Shown here in pieces: positions 31,959 to 39,535 of a stretch of DNA of 64,000 bases (position 1 is its first letter; each line of letters begins with the position of its first letter). The stretch is from Streptosporangium roseum DSM 43021 (GTDB lineage: Bacteria > Actinomycetota > Actinomycetes > Streptosporangiales > Streptosporangiaceae): assembly GCF_000024865.1 (NCBI RefSeq), contig NC_013595.1, positions 4,526,001-4,590,000 of the forward strand, written 5' to 3'. Under the pieces are notes generated by a model, which saw only the letters and a program-made list of their open reading frames with translations, was not told the origin of the DNA and ran no database searches. Made by a program: the position numbers and the translations under genes.

Positions 31959-34025
31959 ATGTCCCTGCCCGGAGGCCTGCAGACCGTCGTCGTGACCGGA
32001 CAGTATCTGACCCCCGACGGCGAGCCCCGCCGGGGCAGCGTGCTCATCGAGCCGGAGCCCGACGCCCTCACCAGCGCCGAGCACGGCCTCATCGTCCTCG
32101 GCGGGACCGAGGCGCAGCTCGACGACTCCGGCCGCTTCAGCCTCGAACTGCTGGCCACGGACGCCGCCGGGGTCACCCCCTCCAGCTGGGCCTATCGCGT
32201 CACCGAGCGGTGGCCCGACGCTCCCGACCGCAGCTACTCCCTGGAGCTGCCAGCCGCCGAGCCGGCCGTCTCCCTGCCCGAGGCCGCTCTCTCCGGCAGG
32301 GCGCGCGCCGCCGGCGACGACCCCGCCGGAGACCCTCCGGCGGGTACGGCCGGCGCCCGGGGACGCGCGGGCGACGGGAGGAGGCCCGCGGCCGGAGCCA
32401 TGGACTCCCTCGTCTACGACGCCCGCGAGCACGGCCTCACCGGTGACGGGGTCACGAACGACCAGCCGGCCCTGGCGGAGCTGGTCGACGTGGCGGGCGC
32501 GGCCTGCGCCGCCGACGGCCGGGCGCGCGTCATCCACTGCCCGCCCGGCGTCTACTCCATCCGGGACTCGGGCACCGTGTGGCGGAGCGGGGTGTCGCTC
32601 ATCGGCGCGGGCGCGGCCGCGACCCGGTTCGTCCTGTCGAACTCCGGAAATCCCGCCGACCCGACACCGCTGGCCTTCTTCACCGCCATCCAGCACGGCG
32701 CCGGCCCCGACAACCACCTCGCCGACTGCACCTTCGCCGACTTCGAGATCGACGGCTCCGGCGTCGCCCTCGCGGAGTACGACGTGCTCGCCAAGGGACT
32801 GGGCCTGCAGTACGTGCTCCGGGGGCGGTTCCGCAACCTGTACATCCATCACACCGCCGCCTCGGGCTTCGGCTGCGACTTCCTGCAGGACTCGGTGGTG
32901 GAGAGCATCGTCGCCATCGGCTGCGGGCGGCTGGACAGCGGCGAGCAGATAGGCGGCGCCGGTCTCGGCATCGGGATCGGCGGCTGGGGCGCGGTCGAAC
33001 GCCTCACCATCATCGGCTGCACCGCCGTCGGCAACGGGACCAACGGCGTCTTCCTGGAACTCCAGGATCGGGAGTGGACCCCGCCGCGCGGCATCCGCAT
33101 CACCAACTGCCACGCCGAGGGCAACAGGTACGGCATCTCCGACTGGGGTGCCGACGGGCTGATCGTCGCCGCCTGCACCATGATCGGCAACCAGGTGGCC
33201 GGCTACGACGTCTCCGGCCTGGGCACGACCTCCGTCGCCGGGAGGGGAGGCATCGTCACCGGCTGCGTCGTCGACGGCAACGTCCGCGACGGCATCAGCA
33301 TCGGCAACACCCCCGGCCGCTACACCGTCGAGGGCAACCGCATCAGCCGTAACGGCCGCCATGGCTACCGGCAGCACAACCTGCCCGGCGGGCCCGCGCA
33401 CGCCTCCATCGAGATGGTCCTCGACGGCAACGACATCTGGGGCAACGCCCTCGACGGCGTCCGGGTCGACGGCACCCTCGTCGACGCCGCCCTGCTCGGC
33501 AACCGGATCCGCGACAACGGGTGCCGGGCGGCCCCCGAGGCGTCCGGCGGGGGCGCCGGCGTCACCTACACCGCCACCTCCCTGACCGACGCCGCGGCCG
33601 CCTGGCCGCCCGACGGGCACCGCGGCAAGATACTCACCGCCGGCGCCCGCACGGCGGTCGTCACCGCGAACACCGCCACCGAACTCGTCCTCGCCCCCTT
33701 CCGCCCCGGCGTGACGACGGCCTGGATCGGCGATCCCCCCGCGCCGGGCACCCCGTACAGCCTGCCCGGCTCTCCCGCGGTCCGGGCCGGTATCAGCCTG
33801 AACGCGCCGACCCTCAGTCCCACCGTCCGGGGCAACCGTGTCTGGGACAACCAGGATCCCAAGACGCAGACCCACGGGCTGTGGATCACCGCCGAGGGCA
33901 GCTGCGTGTCGGGCGCGGTGGAGGACAACGACCTGGCGGGCAACGCCGTCGCCGCGGTCCGTTTCGACACCGCCCCCTCCGGCGGCCGCTGGGAACGCGA
34001 CCACGGTCTCGACGGCCGCTCCTGA
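31959..34025 (+). CDS. Right-handed beta-helix protein with phage-tail-like N-terminal domain
   Basis: A 688-residue protein. Residues 1-105 form a beta-sandwich (VVVTGQYLTPDGEPRRGSVLI, DDSGRFSLELLATD, SSWAYRVTERWPD, SYSLELP) like the N-terminal modules of actinophage minor tail or collar proteins. A linker rich in Ala, Gly and Arg follows, then from about residue 150 a pectate-lyase/tailspike beta-helix (DAREHGLTGDGVTNDQPALAEL, then repeated ITNCHAEGNRYGISDWG-like coils with NxxxxN ladders) to about residue 670. No signal peptide is obvious. It may be a stranded phage tailspike or a polysaccharide-binding protein; catalytic residues cannot be assigned. GAGAGGAG precedes the ATG. Confidence 0.75.
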   Translation: MSLPGGLQTVVVTGQYLTPDGEPRRGSVLIEPEPDALTSAEHGLIVLGGTEAQLDDSGRFSLELLATDAAGVTPSSWAYRVTERWPDAPDRSYSLELPAAEPAVSLPEAALSGRARAAGDDPAGDPPAGTAGARGRAGDGRRPAAGAMDSLVYDAREHGLTGDGVTNDQPALAELVDVAGAACAADGRARVIHCPPGVYSIRDSGTVWRSGVSLIGAGAAATRFVLSNSGNPADPTPLAFFTAIQHGAGPDNHLADCTFADFEIDGSGVALAEYDVLAKGLGLQYVLRGRFRNLYIHHTAASGFGCDFLQDSVVESIVAIGCGRLDSGEQIGGAGLGIGIGGWGAVERLTIIGCTAVGNGTNGVFLELQDREWTPPRGIRITNCHAEGNRYGISDWGADGLIVAACTMIGNQVAGYDVSGLGTTSVAGRGGIVTGCVVDGNVRDGISIGNTPGRYTVEGNRISRNGRHGYRQHNLPGGPAHASIEMVLDGNDIWGNALDGVRVDGTLVDAALLGNRIRDNGCRAAPEASGGGAGVTYTATSLTDAAAAWPPDGHRGKILTAGARTAVVTANTATELVLAPFRPGVTTAWIGDPPAPGTPYSLPGSPAVRAGISLNAPTLSPTVRGNRVWDNQDPKTQTHGLWITAEGSCVSGAVEDNDLAGNAVAAVRFDTAPSGGRWERDHGLDGRS

Positions 34026-34122
34026 CCGTCGCCCGCCGGCGGCGCCTGCGGCCGCCGGCCGTGACGATCGTCCGGCGAAGACCCCGCCACGCCGCCGGGG
34101 GAGGCGCCGGCGACCCGCGGGG

Positions 34123-34626
34123 TCAGGAGGCCGGCCGGCCGTGGGACCGCGCGGGCAGCCGGACCGTCCACGACATCCGGCCCGCCCTGTCCGAGGACGA
34201 GCAGACCAGGATGGGGCACGGGCCGTCCTGGAGGACGGGGTCGAGCGTCGAGCCGTTCAGGGGTGCCCCGCCGCTCCCGGCGCCGACCAGCAGCAGGTCG
34301 GCGTGCCTGGCGTGGTGGATGATCACGCGGGCGGGATCACCGTAGGCGACGACCGTGCGCGCCGTCGCGGCGGGCCCGCCCCGGAGGGTGGCGGCGATGA
34401 GCGCGTCCATCTCCGTCTCGCTCGCGCTGAGGCGCTCCCGCTCGCCGGCGGGACCGTCAGGCCTGTCCTGCAGGACGTGTACGACCACCAGCTGCGCACC
34501 CGTCCTGTCCGCCTCCGCCGCGCCACGGCGGAGTGCGGCGATGGAGCGCGGGGAGCCGTCGAGGGCGACGACGACGTGGCGTGATGCGGGGAGAGGCATC
34601 TCGATCGGGCTCCGTTTCTCGGACAT
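34123..34626 (-). CDS. Universal stress protein
   Basis: A 167-residue UspA-fold protein: RHVVVALDGSPRSIAALRRGAAEA, LVVVHVLQD, then ADLLLVGAGSGGAPLNGSTLDPVLQDGPCPILVC. The nucleotide loop (GxxGx9GS/T in ATP-binding members) is shortened to GAGSGGAPLNGST, so ATP binding is uncertain. CAAGGA precedes the chosen ATG. The neighbours suggest membership in a hypoxia/dormancy cluster, and a DosR-like box lies 79 bases upstream of the start. Confidence 0.82.
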   Translation of the reverse strand: MSEKRSPIEMPLPASRHVVVALDGSPRSIAALRRGAAEADRTGAQLVVVHVLQDRPDGPAGERERLSASETEMDALIAATLRGGPAATARTVVAYGDPARVIIHHARHADLLLVGAGSGGAPLNGSTLDPVLQDGPCPILVCSSSDRAGRMSWTVRLPARSHGRPAS

Positions 34627-34704
34627 TCCTTGAGAGAAAGGCGTGCGCAGACACTCTGACGCCATCGGGCGGGCTCTCCCAGAGGCGCACGACCCCTATG
34701 CGTC

Positions 34705-34717
34705 AGCCCTTGGTCCC
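34705..34717. promoter_or_regulatory. DosR/DevR-like box upstream of the universal stress protein
   Basis: AGCCCTTGGTCCC matches the other boxes in this cluster in the form RGCCNNNGGTCCC (reverse GGGACCNNNGGCY). It lies 79 bases before the start at 34626. Similarity to DosR sites is from memory of the motif. Confidence 0.5.
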
Positions 34718-34925
34718 TATCGGGGTACGGCTATGCATAACGCGTAATAAGCGCAAGCCGTACAGGGTGGGGCAGAGGGGATCCGAGACCCGCCCGGTGG
34801 TCTTTTCGGCGGCCGGAAGCCATGCCGGCCGGCACGGTGACGTACCGGCGGACACGTCCGCACCGCCGTACGGTGTCGTGAGGGCGGGCGGGGGAAGAAT
34901 GAAGGTACCGGCCGGCAAGCGGTGA

Positions 34926-34938
34926 GGCCGAAGGTCCC
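34926..34938. promoter_or_regulatory. DosR/DevR-like box upstream of the Rv1733c-family gene
   Basis: GGCCGAAGGTCCC lies 84 bases before the ATG at 35023. The same 13 bases recur exactly at 38205-38217 before the PPOX gene, which argues for a shared regulator. Confidence 0.55.
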
Positions 34939-35022
34939 GGATGGCCACGTCCGAAGACCCCGGTGAAGCCGGGCGCGGGCCGGAACGTGAGAGTGTGCAT
35001 ATCGGCGGCAGGAGGTGGCCCG

Positions 35023-35601
35023 ATGCGTACCCATGCCCATTGGGCGATGCGCTGCCTGCGTCTTCACCGCTTCGACGGCAATCCGCTGCGCAGGCGTTCG
35101 GACCGGATCGACACGGCGATCGTGCTGGTGAGCTTGATGATCTTCATGGCCTTCCTGTGGCCGGCGGCCGGACTCGGGCGGCAGGTCTACGCGAAGGGCC
35201 TCCAGGCCGAGCTCGCCGGTCCCGGTCACCGGCAGGCGGTCATCGCCGAGGTCGTGGACCCGGCGCGCGGCCTGGGATGGCGGCCGCGGACGGTGCGGTG
35301 GACCACTCCGAAGGGGAGCCCGCAGACGGGCCAGGTGGTGCTCCCGCCGAGCACGCCCGCCGGTTCCCGCACCCAGATCTGGATCGACGGAACCGGCGGG
35401 ATCACCGCGCCCCCGCAGCGTCACATGAAGACGGTCACCGACGGTGTGGTCGCCGCGATCGCGGTGGCCGGTGGGGCCGGAACGATCCTGCTGCTCTGCC
35501 TAGCCGCTACGCGGGGGCTGCTGAACCGGCGCCGCGACGCCGAGTGGGAGCGGGCCTGGGCCCTCGCCGACCAGCGGTGGCGCCGGCCACGGCAGACCTG
35601 A
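35023..35601 (+). CDS. Rv1733c-family membrane protein
   Basis: A 192-residue protein with an N-terminal membrane helix (RIDTAIVLVSLMIFMAFLWPAAGLG), an extracytoplasmic central domain (VRWTTPKGSPQTGQVVLPP, QIWIDGTGGITAPPQ) and a C-terminal helix (GVVAAIAVAGGAGTILLLC) before a basic tail. This order is that of the Rv1733c family, whose founding member is in the M. tuberculosis DosR dormancy regulon; its function is unknown. GGCAGGAGG precedes the ATG. A DosR-like box and a universal stress gene lie upstream. Confidence 0.85.
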   Translation: MRTHAHWAMRCLRLHRFDGNPLRRRSDRIDTAIVLVSLMIFMAFLWPAAGLGRQVYAKGLQAELAGPGHRQAVIAEVVDPARGLGWRPRTVRWTTPKGSPQTGQVVLPPSTPAGSRTQIWIDGTGGITAPPQRHMKTVTDGVVAAIAVAGGAGTILLLCLAATRGLLNRRRDAEWERAWALADQRWRRPRQT

Positions 35602-35696
35602 GCGCGGGCAGGCCCTCCCCGGGGAGGGCGGCGGCGCCGGCCGCGCGGATGACAGCGACGACGCCGCGCGGATGACAACGGTGGAAGGAGAGCACG

Positions 35697-35930
35697 ATGA
35701 AGGCGTCGATAGGAGACAAGCTGATCGTCGAGGGCACCCGGCACGGTGAGGTCCGGCGGGTCGGCGTGATCGTGGAGCTGCGCCACCCGGACGGCTCCCC
35801 GCCCTACGTGGTGCGGTGGATGGGCGCCGATCACGAGAGCCTCGTGTTCCCCGGTCCCGACGCGCACGTGATGACCGGCGGGAACCTGCCGGACGAGGAG
35901 CGGAACCGGGCGCCGATCACGACTCCGTGA
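35697..35930 (+). CDS. DUF1918 protein
   Basis: A 77-residue SH3-like barrel protein of the DUF1918 family: KASIGDKLIVEGTRHGEVRRVGVIVELRHPDGSPPYVVRWMGADHESLVFPGPDAHV. Small proteins of this type accompany actinobacterial stress and dormancy genes, and no biochemical role is known. GGAAGGAG lies five bases before the ATG. It follows the Rv1733c-family gene by 95 bases, in which a 14-base direct repeat CCGCGCGGATGACA occurs twice (35641-35654, 35664-35677). Confidence 0.85.
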   Translation: MKASIGDKLIVEGTRHGEVRRVGVIVELRHPDGSPPYVVRWMGADHESLVFPGPDAHVMTGGNLPDEERNRAPITTP

Positions 35931-36124
35931 CCGGCCGGGCACGAGGCCGGCGGCGTCCGCGGTCGGCCTCCGGACGGACGACCTCCGCGGTCGCTCCGGC
36001 CGGATGCCCCCGGTGGCGGCGCCGGCCCGGCCAACTCCGGGCGGTGCCGCCCCGGTGGGCCGGGCGGTGACGCGACGATCCACCGCGACGGTCCACGTCG
36101 CCGCGCGCCCCGGCGAGGTCCGGG

Positions 36125-37123
36125 CTACCTGACGAGCACGGCGGCGCCTTCGACGCGGCCCGCGGCCAGGTCGTCCAGCGCCCGGTCCGCCGCGTCGAAG
36201 GGGTAGGCGACGGTCGCGACACGCGGGGGATGCGCGGTGGCGAGCTCCAAATACGCCCGGCCGTCGGCGCGGGTGTTGGCGGTGACACTGCGCAGCGTCC
36301 GCTCCTGGAACAGGTGCCGCCGGTAGTCCAGCGCCGGGATGTCACTGAGGTGGATGCCCGCCACGGCGAGGGTGCCGCCCCGGTCCAGGGCGGCCAGCGC
36401 GACGGGCACCAGCTCGCCGGCCGGTGCGAACAGGATCGCGGCGTCCAGCGGTTCGGGCGGGGCGTCGGCCGCACCGCCGGCGGAGGCCGCTCCCAGGGTC
36501 ATGGCCAGCTCACGCGCTCCGGCCGACCGGGTGAGGACGTGCACGGTCGCGCCCTGGGCGATGGCGATCTGGGCGGTCAGGTGGGCCGAGGCGCCGAAGC
36601 CGTATATGCCCAGGCGGCCGCCGGCGGGCAGGTCGCAGCGGAGCAGGGCGCGGTATCCGATGATCCCGGCGCACAGCAGGGGAGCCAGCTTCTCGGCCGG
36701 CGGGTCCTCGGGGAGCGGGTAGACGTAGTCCTCGGGGGCGGTGAGATATCCGGCGTAGCCGCCGTCGACGTCCCAGCCGGTGTAGGTGGAGGCGGGGCAG
36801 AGGTTCTCCGCGCCCCGGCGGCAGTAGCGGCAGCGCCCGCACGTCGAGCGGAGCCAGGCCACGCCCACCCGGGTGCCGGGCGCGAGCCGTACCGTGTCCG
36901 GGCCGCTCGCCGCCACGCGGCCGACGACCTCGTGACCGGGCACGGTCCCGGGACGGCGCGGGGGCAGGTCGCCCTCGGCCAGATGGAGGTCGGTGCGGCA
37001 CACCGCGCACGCCTCCACCTCGACGAGCACCTCGCCGGGACCCGGCGAGGGGACCGGGAGCCTGGTCCGTTCAAGGGGGCGCGAGGTGATCGGGCCGGGA
37101 CGGGCGACCACCCAGGCGTCCAT
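36125..37123 (-). CDS. Zinc-dependent alcohol dehydrogenase (AdhA-like)
   Basis: A 332-residue medium-chain dehydrogenase. The catalytic zinc site is CAVCRTDLHLAEGD with GHEVVGRVAASG, and the structural zinc site is the four-cysteine run CGRCRYCRRGAENLC. The nucleotide fold carries LGIYGFGASAHLTAQIAIAQGA. The family oxidises or reduces simple alcohols and aldehydes with NAD(P). The ATG giving MDAWVVARPGP is used; a GTG seven codons upstream is also possible. Placement with dormancy-type genes suggests fermentation-like redox balancing under low oxygen, which is inference. Confidence 0.88.
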   Translation of the reverse strand: MDAWVVARPGPITSRPLERTRLPVPSPGPGEVLVEVEACAVCRTDLHLAEGDLPPRRPGTVPGHEVVGRVAASGPDTVRLAPGTRVGVAWLRSTCGRCRYCRRGAENLCPASTYTGWDVDGGYAGYLTAPEDYVYPLPEDPPAEKLAPLLCAGIIGYRALLRCDLPAGGRLGIYGFGASAHLTAQIAIAQGATVHVLTRSAGARELAMTLGAASAGGAADAPPEPLDAAILFAPAGELVPVALAALDRGGTLAVAGIHLSDIPALDYRRHLFQERTLRSVTANTRADGRAYLELATAHPPRVATVAYPFDAADRALDDLAAGRVEGAAVLVR

Positions 37124-37212
37124 CTCGCGTGTCCCGGTGGTCACCGGGCCCGCCGGATGCGGCGGCCGGTGATCGCCCGTCCTGCCGGGTCTTCCCACCA
37201 GATGCTCCCGAG

Positions 37213-37225
37213 GGGACCGTCGCCT
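37213..37225. promoter_or_regulatory. Weaker DosR/DevR-like box upstream of the dehydrogenase
   Basis: GGGACCGTCGCCT deviates from GGGACCNNNGGCY at one defined position. It lies 90 bases upstream of the dehydrogenase start, in the opposite orientation to the two exact boxes. Confidence 0.35.
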
Positions 37226-37357
37226 TCAGGTGACGGGGGAATCGGGAGCGGGAGGGCCGTCGAGGCCCGAGCGTGCGGTGCCCTGTCCGGTCTGCGCATC
37301 GGAGTTCTCCGTCCGTCGTGTATCGGATGTGCGGTGCGGGAACGGAGGAGTCACCCG

Positions 37358-37545
37358 CCTGAAGTCGCGCCGGCGCGGCTCGTGAAGGTTCCGCGGGACG
37401 TAGGCCTCCACCGTGCTCAGGCCCATCGCGCGCGGCATCGCCGGCCGGTGGTCCAACTGTCCCGGGTGCACCCGAAAGTAGTGCATGGCCCCCGGCGGAA
37501 GCCGATAAGACTCACCGTCCAGGAGGAATTCCCATCAACGGTCGA
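37358..37545 (-). pseudogene. Remnant of a GH35 beta-galactosidase gene
   Basis: Read leftward, the frame gives EFLLDGESYRLPPGAMHYFR, then VHPGQLDHRPAMPRAMGLS and TVEAYVPRNLHEPRRRDFR. This is the start of GH35 galactosidases (FLLDG-x-x-Y-R, GAMHYFRVHP, RAMGLNTVETYVPWNLHEP). Trp-to-Arg changes, a lost base before EFLLDG and the lack of the remaining 500 or more residues show decay. Confidence 0.75.
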
Positions 37546-37552
37546 TAATTCA

Positions 37553-37759
37553 CGCATCAGCCGCTCCCTTCCATCCCGTGACGGGATCGTCATCGGGCAC
37601 TACGACGATCCCCGCGTCGGCACCGCAGGCCTGCCGGGTTCCGGGACGGGTGATCCCGGTCAGCAGGTCGGCGACGAGAGCTTCGGCGAACTCCTCGGTC
37701 AGCGGCTGGTCGGGGATGAGGAGCCGGTGGCAGCAGGCCGGCGGGGGCGCGCCGCCGGG
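37553..37759 (-). other. Unassigned reading frame, possible gene fragment
   Basis: Between the GH35 remnant and the PPOX stop, one leftward frame stays open and reads HRLLIPDQPLTEEFAEAL then VADLLTGITRPGTRQACGAD before a stop. The helix resembles the C-terminal end of some TetR proteins. There is no start or N-terminal part, so it is probably a fragment. Confidence 0.25.
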
Positions 37760-38167
37760 CTAATGCCGGATGCGGCGGCCGGAGACCTGTTCGGTCCGCA
37801 CGGTGATGAAATGGCCCCGGTCGCCGGGGGCCCATGTCGTCAGCGGCAGCGCCGACAGCCGGGCGATCTCCGAAGGGTCGCACACGGCTCGCGCGCGGCC
37901 CACGGCGGTGACCGACCAGCCGGTGTGCGCCTGCGGGTCGAAGTCGTCGGCCTCGAAGGCCACCACGGCGTCACGGGTGGCGGCGGCGAGCTTGGTGCCC
38001 ACGCCGGTGTGGATGACGATGTCCTCACCGTCGATGCAGAAGCCGACCGGCTGCACCGCGGGAAGGGCCCGGTCGGTGAAGACGATCCGCCCGATCGGCG
38101 TCGAGGCCAGCAGATCGATGCACTCCTGCCGGGAGAGCACGTGCAGCCCGGCCGAATCACGGTTCAT
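37760..38167 (-). CDS. Pyridoxamine 5'-phosphate oxidase-fold protein
   Basis: A 135-residue split-barrel flavin or F420-binding protein: LSRQECIDLLASTPIGRIVFTDRALPAVQPVGFCIDGEDIVIHT, then GWSVTAVGRARAV and a closing HFITVRTEQVSGRRI. PNPOx-like proteins of this size occur in DosR-type regulons, and the cofactor and substrate are unknown. GGAGGGT precedes the ATG. An exact copy of the 13-base box at 34926 lies 38 bases upstream. Confidence 0.85.
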   Translation of the reverse strand: MNRDSAGLHVLSRQECIDLLASTPIGRIVFTDRALPAVQPVGFCIDGEDIVIHTGVGTKLAAATRDAVVAFEADDFDPQAHTGWSVTAVGRARAVCDPSEIARLSALPLTTWAPGDRGHFITVRTEQVSGRRIRH

Positions 38168-38204
38168 ACCCTCCAGGCTGGCCGGGTGTCCCGCCGGGGG
38201 GCAG

Positions 38205-38217
38205 GGCCGAAGGTCCC
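38205..38217. promoter_or_regulatory. DosR/DevR-like box upstream of the PPOX gene
   Basis: GGCCGAAGGTCCC, identical over 13 bases to the box at 34926-34938, lies 38 bases before the PPOX start at 38167. Confidence 0.6.
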
Positions 38218-38456
38218 CTCATTTCGGGCGATCGGCCTTCGGCTCCCCGGCGCCGCCCGCGGCCGGCCCGCTCGGCGGCGCCGATGATCCCGGCCCGGAG
38301 ACGGCAGGCCCGGCACGCGCGCCCCCGCGACCCGGTTGGCCGGGTGGGAGAACCGGTAAGGTCACAGCTGGTGGCGTGTGCTCGCGCCGCATCCGGTCTC
38401 CGGCGGGCTCGGCCGCGTCGGCGGTCCTCTCGGTGAGAAAAGGGAGAGCCAGGTTG

Positions 38457-39209
38457 GTGTATCGCCACGCGACCGTCCGAGGCGACTACGAGGACCTCGC
38501 GAGCGGGGCGGTCCTTCACTCGGCGCCCGGATTTCCCGCCTTCCCGGTACGGCTGGCCTCCGAGGCGTTCCAGCGTGCCCTGGCCCTGCGCGGCGGCGGC
38601 GGGCCGGCGACGGTGTGGGACCCGTGCTGCGGCAGCGGATACCTGCTGACCGTGATCGGACTTCTCCACCGCGGCCGGATCCAGGCGCTGCTGGCCTCGG
38701 ACGTCTCCGACGACGCCCTGCGCCTCGCGCGCGCCAACCTCGACCTGCTCGGCCAGGCCGGCCTGTCGGCGAGGGCGGGCGTCCTGCGGGAGAAGGCCGA
38801 GCGGTTCGCCAAGCCCTCCTACGCCGCAGCCGCCGAGGCGGCCGGGCGGATCGGCCGGATGCTCGCCGCCGGGGGAGGGGACGTCCCGCACGACGTGCGC
38901 CGCGCGGACGTCTTCGATCCGGGCCAGCTGGCGGAGGCCGCCGCCGGGTACGCACCCGACATCGTCGTCACCGACGTGCCCTACGGCGAGCAGACCACGT
39001 GGCAGGGGCCTGGCGGCGACAGCGGCGTGCCGGGCATGCTGGCGGCGCTGGCCCCGGTGCTCACCGAGCGGGCGGTGGTCGTCGTGACCGCGCGCGGGCG
39101 GAAGGTGCCGCTCGGCGGGCGCATCCGTGCCCGCGAGTCCTTCAAGGTCGGCACCCGGGCGGTCGCCCTCCTCACCGCCGACCAACTCGGTGATCACCTC
39201 ACGGGCTGA
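38457..39209 (+). CDS. aviRa: AviRa-type 23S rRNA methyltransferase
   Basis: A 250-residue SAM methyltransferase with the size, order and motifs of AviRa, the avilamycin-resistance enzyme that methylates a guanosine of 23S rRNA in the orthosomycin site. It opens VYRHATVRGDYEDLASGAVL and HSAPGFPAFPVRLASEAFQRA, has the SAM motif WDPCCGSGYLL (about residues 54-64), ERFAKPSYAAAA in the middle and TDVPYGEQTTW as the catalytic-site motif. The start is GTG, or TTG one codon earlier, after GGGAGA. No orthosomycin biosynthesis genes are seen. It sits directly upstream of an ABC-F resistance-type gene. Confidence 0.85.
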   Translation: MYRHATVRGDYEDLASGAVLHSAPGFPAFPVRLASEAFQRALALRGGGGPATVWDPCCGSGYLLTVIGLLHRGRIQALLASDVSDDALRLARANLDLLGQAGLSARAGVLREKAERFAKPSYAAAAEAAGRIGRMLAAGGGDVPHDVRRADVFDPGQLAEAAAGYAPDIVVTDVPYGEQTTWQGPGGDSGVPGMLAALAPVLTERAVVVVTARGRKVPLGGRIRARESFKVGTRAVALLTADQLGDHLTG

Positions 39210-39401
39210 GCCGGTGCGGCGTGACCTCACTCCGGCCGGCCCCGCCCGGGACGGAGGCTGACGACCGCGGGGCCGAGGGACGCGGGGCCGAGGAGTGCGG
39301 GGCCGAGGAGTGCCGGGCGGCCCCCGATCCCGCCGGCGCGGGCTCCATGCCGTGTCCGTCGGGGATCGGACCCACCGCAACACGAGACGGTGCGGTCCGT
39401 C

Positions 39402-39430
39402 TTGACGGAATGGCGGCGGGCGGGCATAGT
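39402..39430 (+). promoter_or_regulatory. Promoter of the ABC-F gene
   Basis: TTGACG (39402-39407), 17 bases, then CATAGT (39425-39430). This is one of the best sigma-70-type matches in the window. Transcription would start near 39437, at the left edge of the 37-base palindrome. Confidence 0.6.
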
Positions 39431-39433
39431 TGG

Positions 39434-39470
39434 CACCGCTTGCCGAGACGATCCGTCTCGGCAAGCGGTG
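39434..39470 (+). promoter_or_regulatory. 37-bp perfect palindrome at the ABC-F transcription start
   Basis: Arms of 17 bases (CACCGCTTGCCGAGACG and its complement) are separated by only ATC. As DNA it could be a large operator over the start site; as RNA it would be a very stable hairpin at the 5' end of the message. Either fits control of an antibiotic-resistance gene. Confidence 0.75.
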
Positions 39471-39479
39471 GAGGGGCCC

Positions 39480-39524
39480 GTGCTCCAGTCCGCCGCCCGT
39501 TCCGGCCGGCCATGCCGGCAGTGA
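39480..39524 (+). CDS. Possible 14-residue leader peptide
   Basis: GTG at 39480 opens VLQSAARSGRPCRQ and stops with a TGA at 39522-39524. GAGGGG at 39471-39476 would serve as its ribosome-binding site. Its stop codon lies at the first bases of the ABC-F Shine-Dalgarno GAGGAGGA. A short GCCGGC-CAT-GCCGGC stem (39505-39519) is inside the frame. The layout is that of a ribosome-stalling leader for an antibiotic-resistance gene, but no experiment is implied. Confidence 0.4.
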   Translation: MLQSAARSGRPCRQ

Positions 39525-39535
39525 GGAGGACGCCT

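Noticed and set aside
31785..34004. A 739-codon open frame opposite the beta-helix gene
   Set aside because: Valine/glycine/alanine-rich shadow translation without family motifs; the plus strand shows regular beta-helix coils and a proper ribosome-binding site.
2391..34025. A prophage bounded by the integrase and the tailspike-like protein
   Set aside because: The two are 28 kb apart with ordinary chromosomal genes between them and no capsid, terminase, portal or lysis genes.
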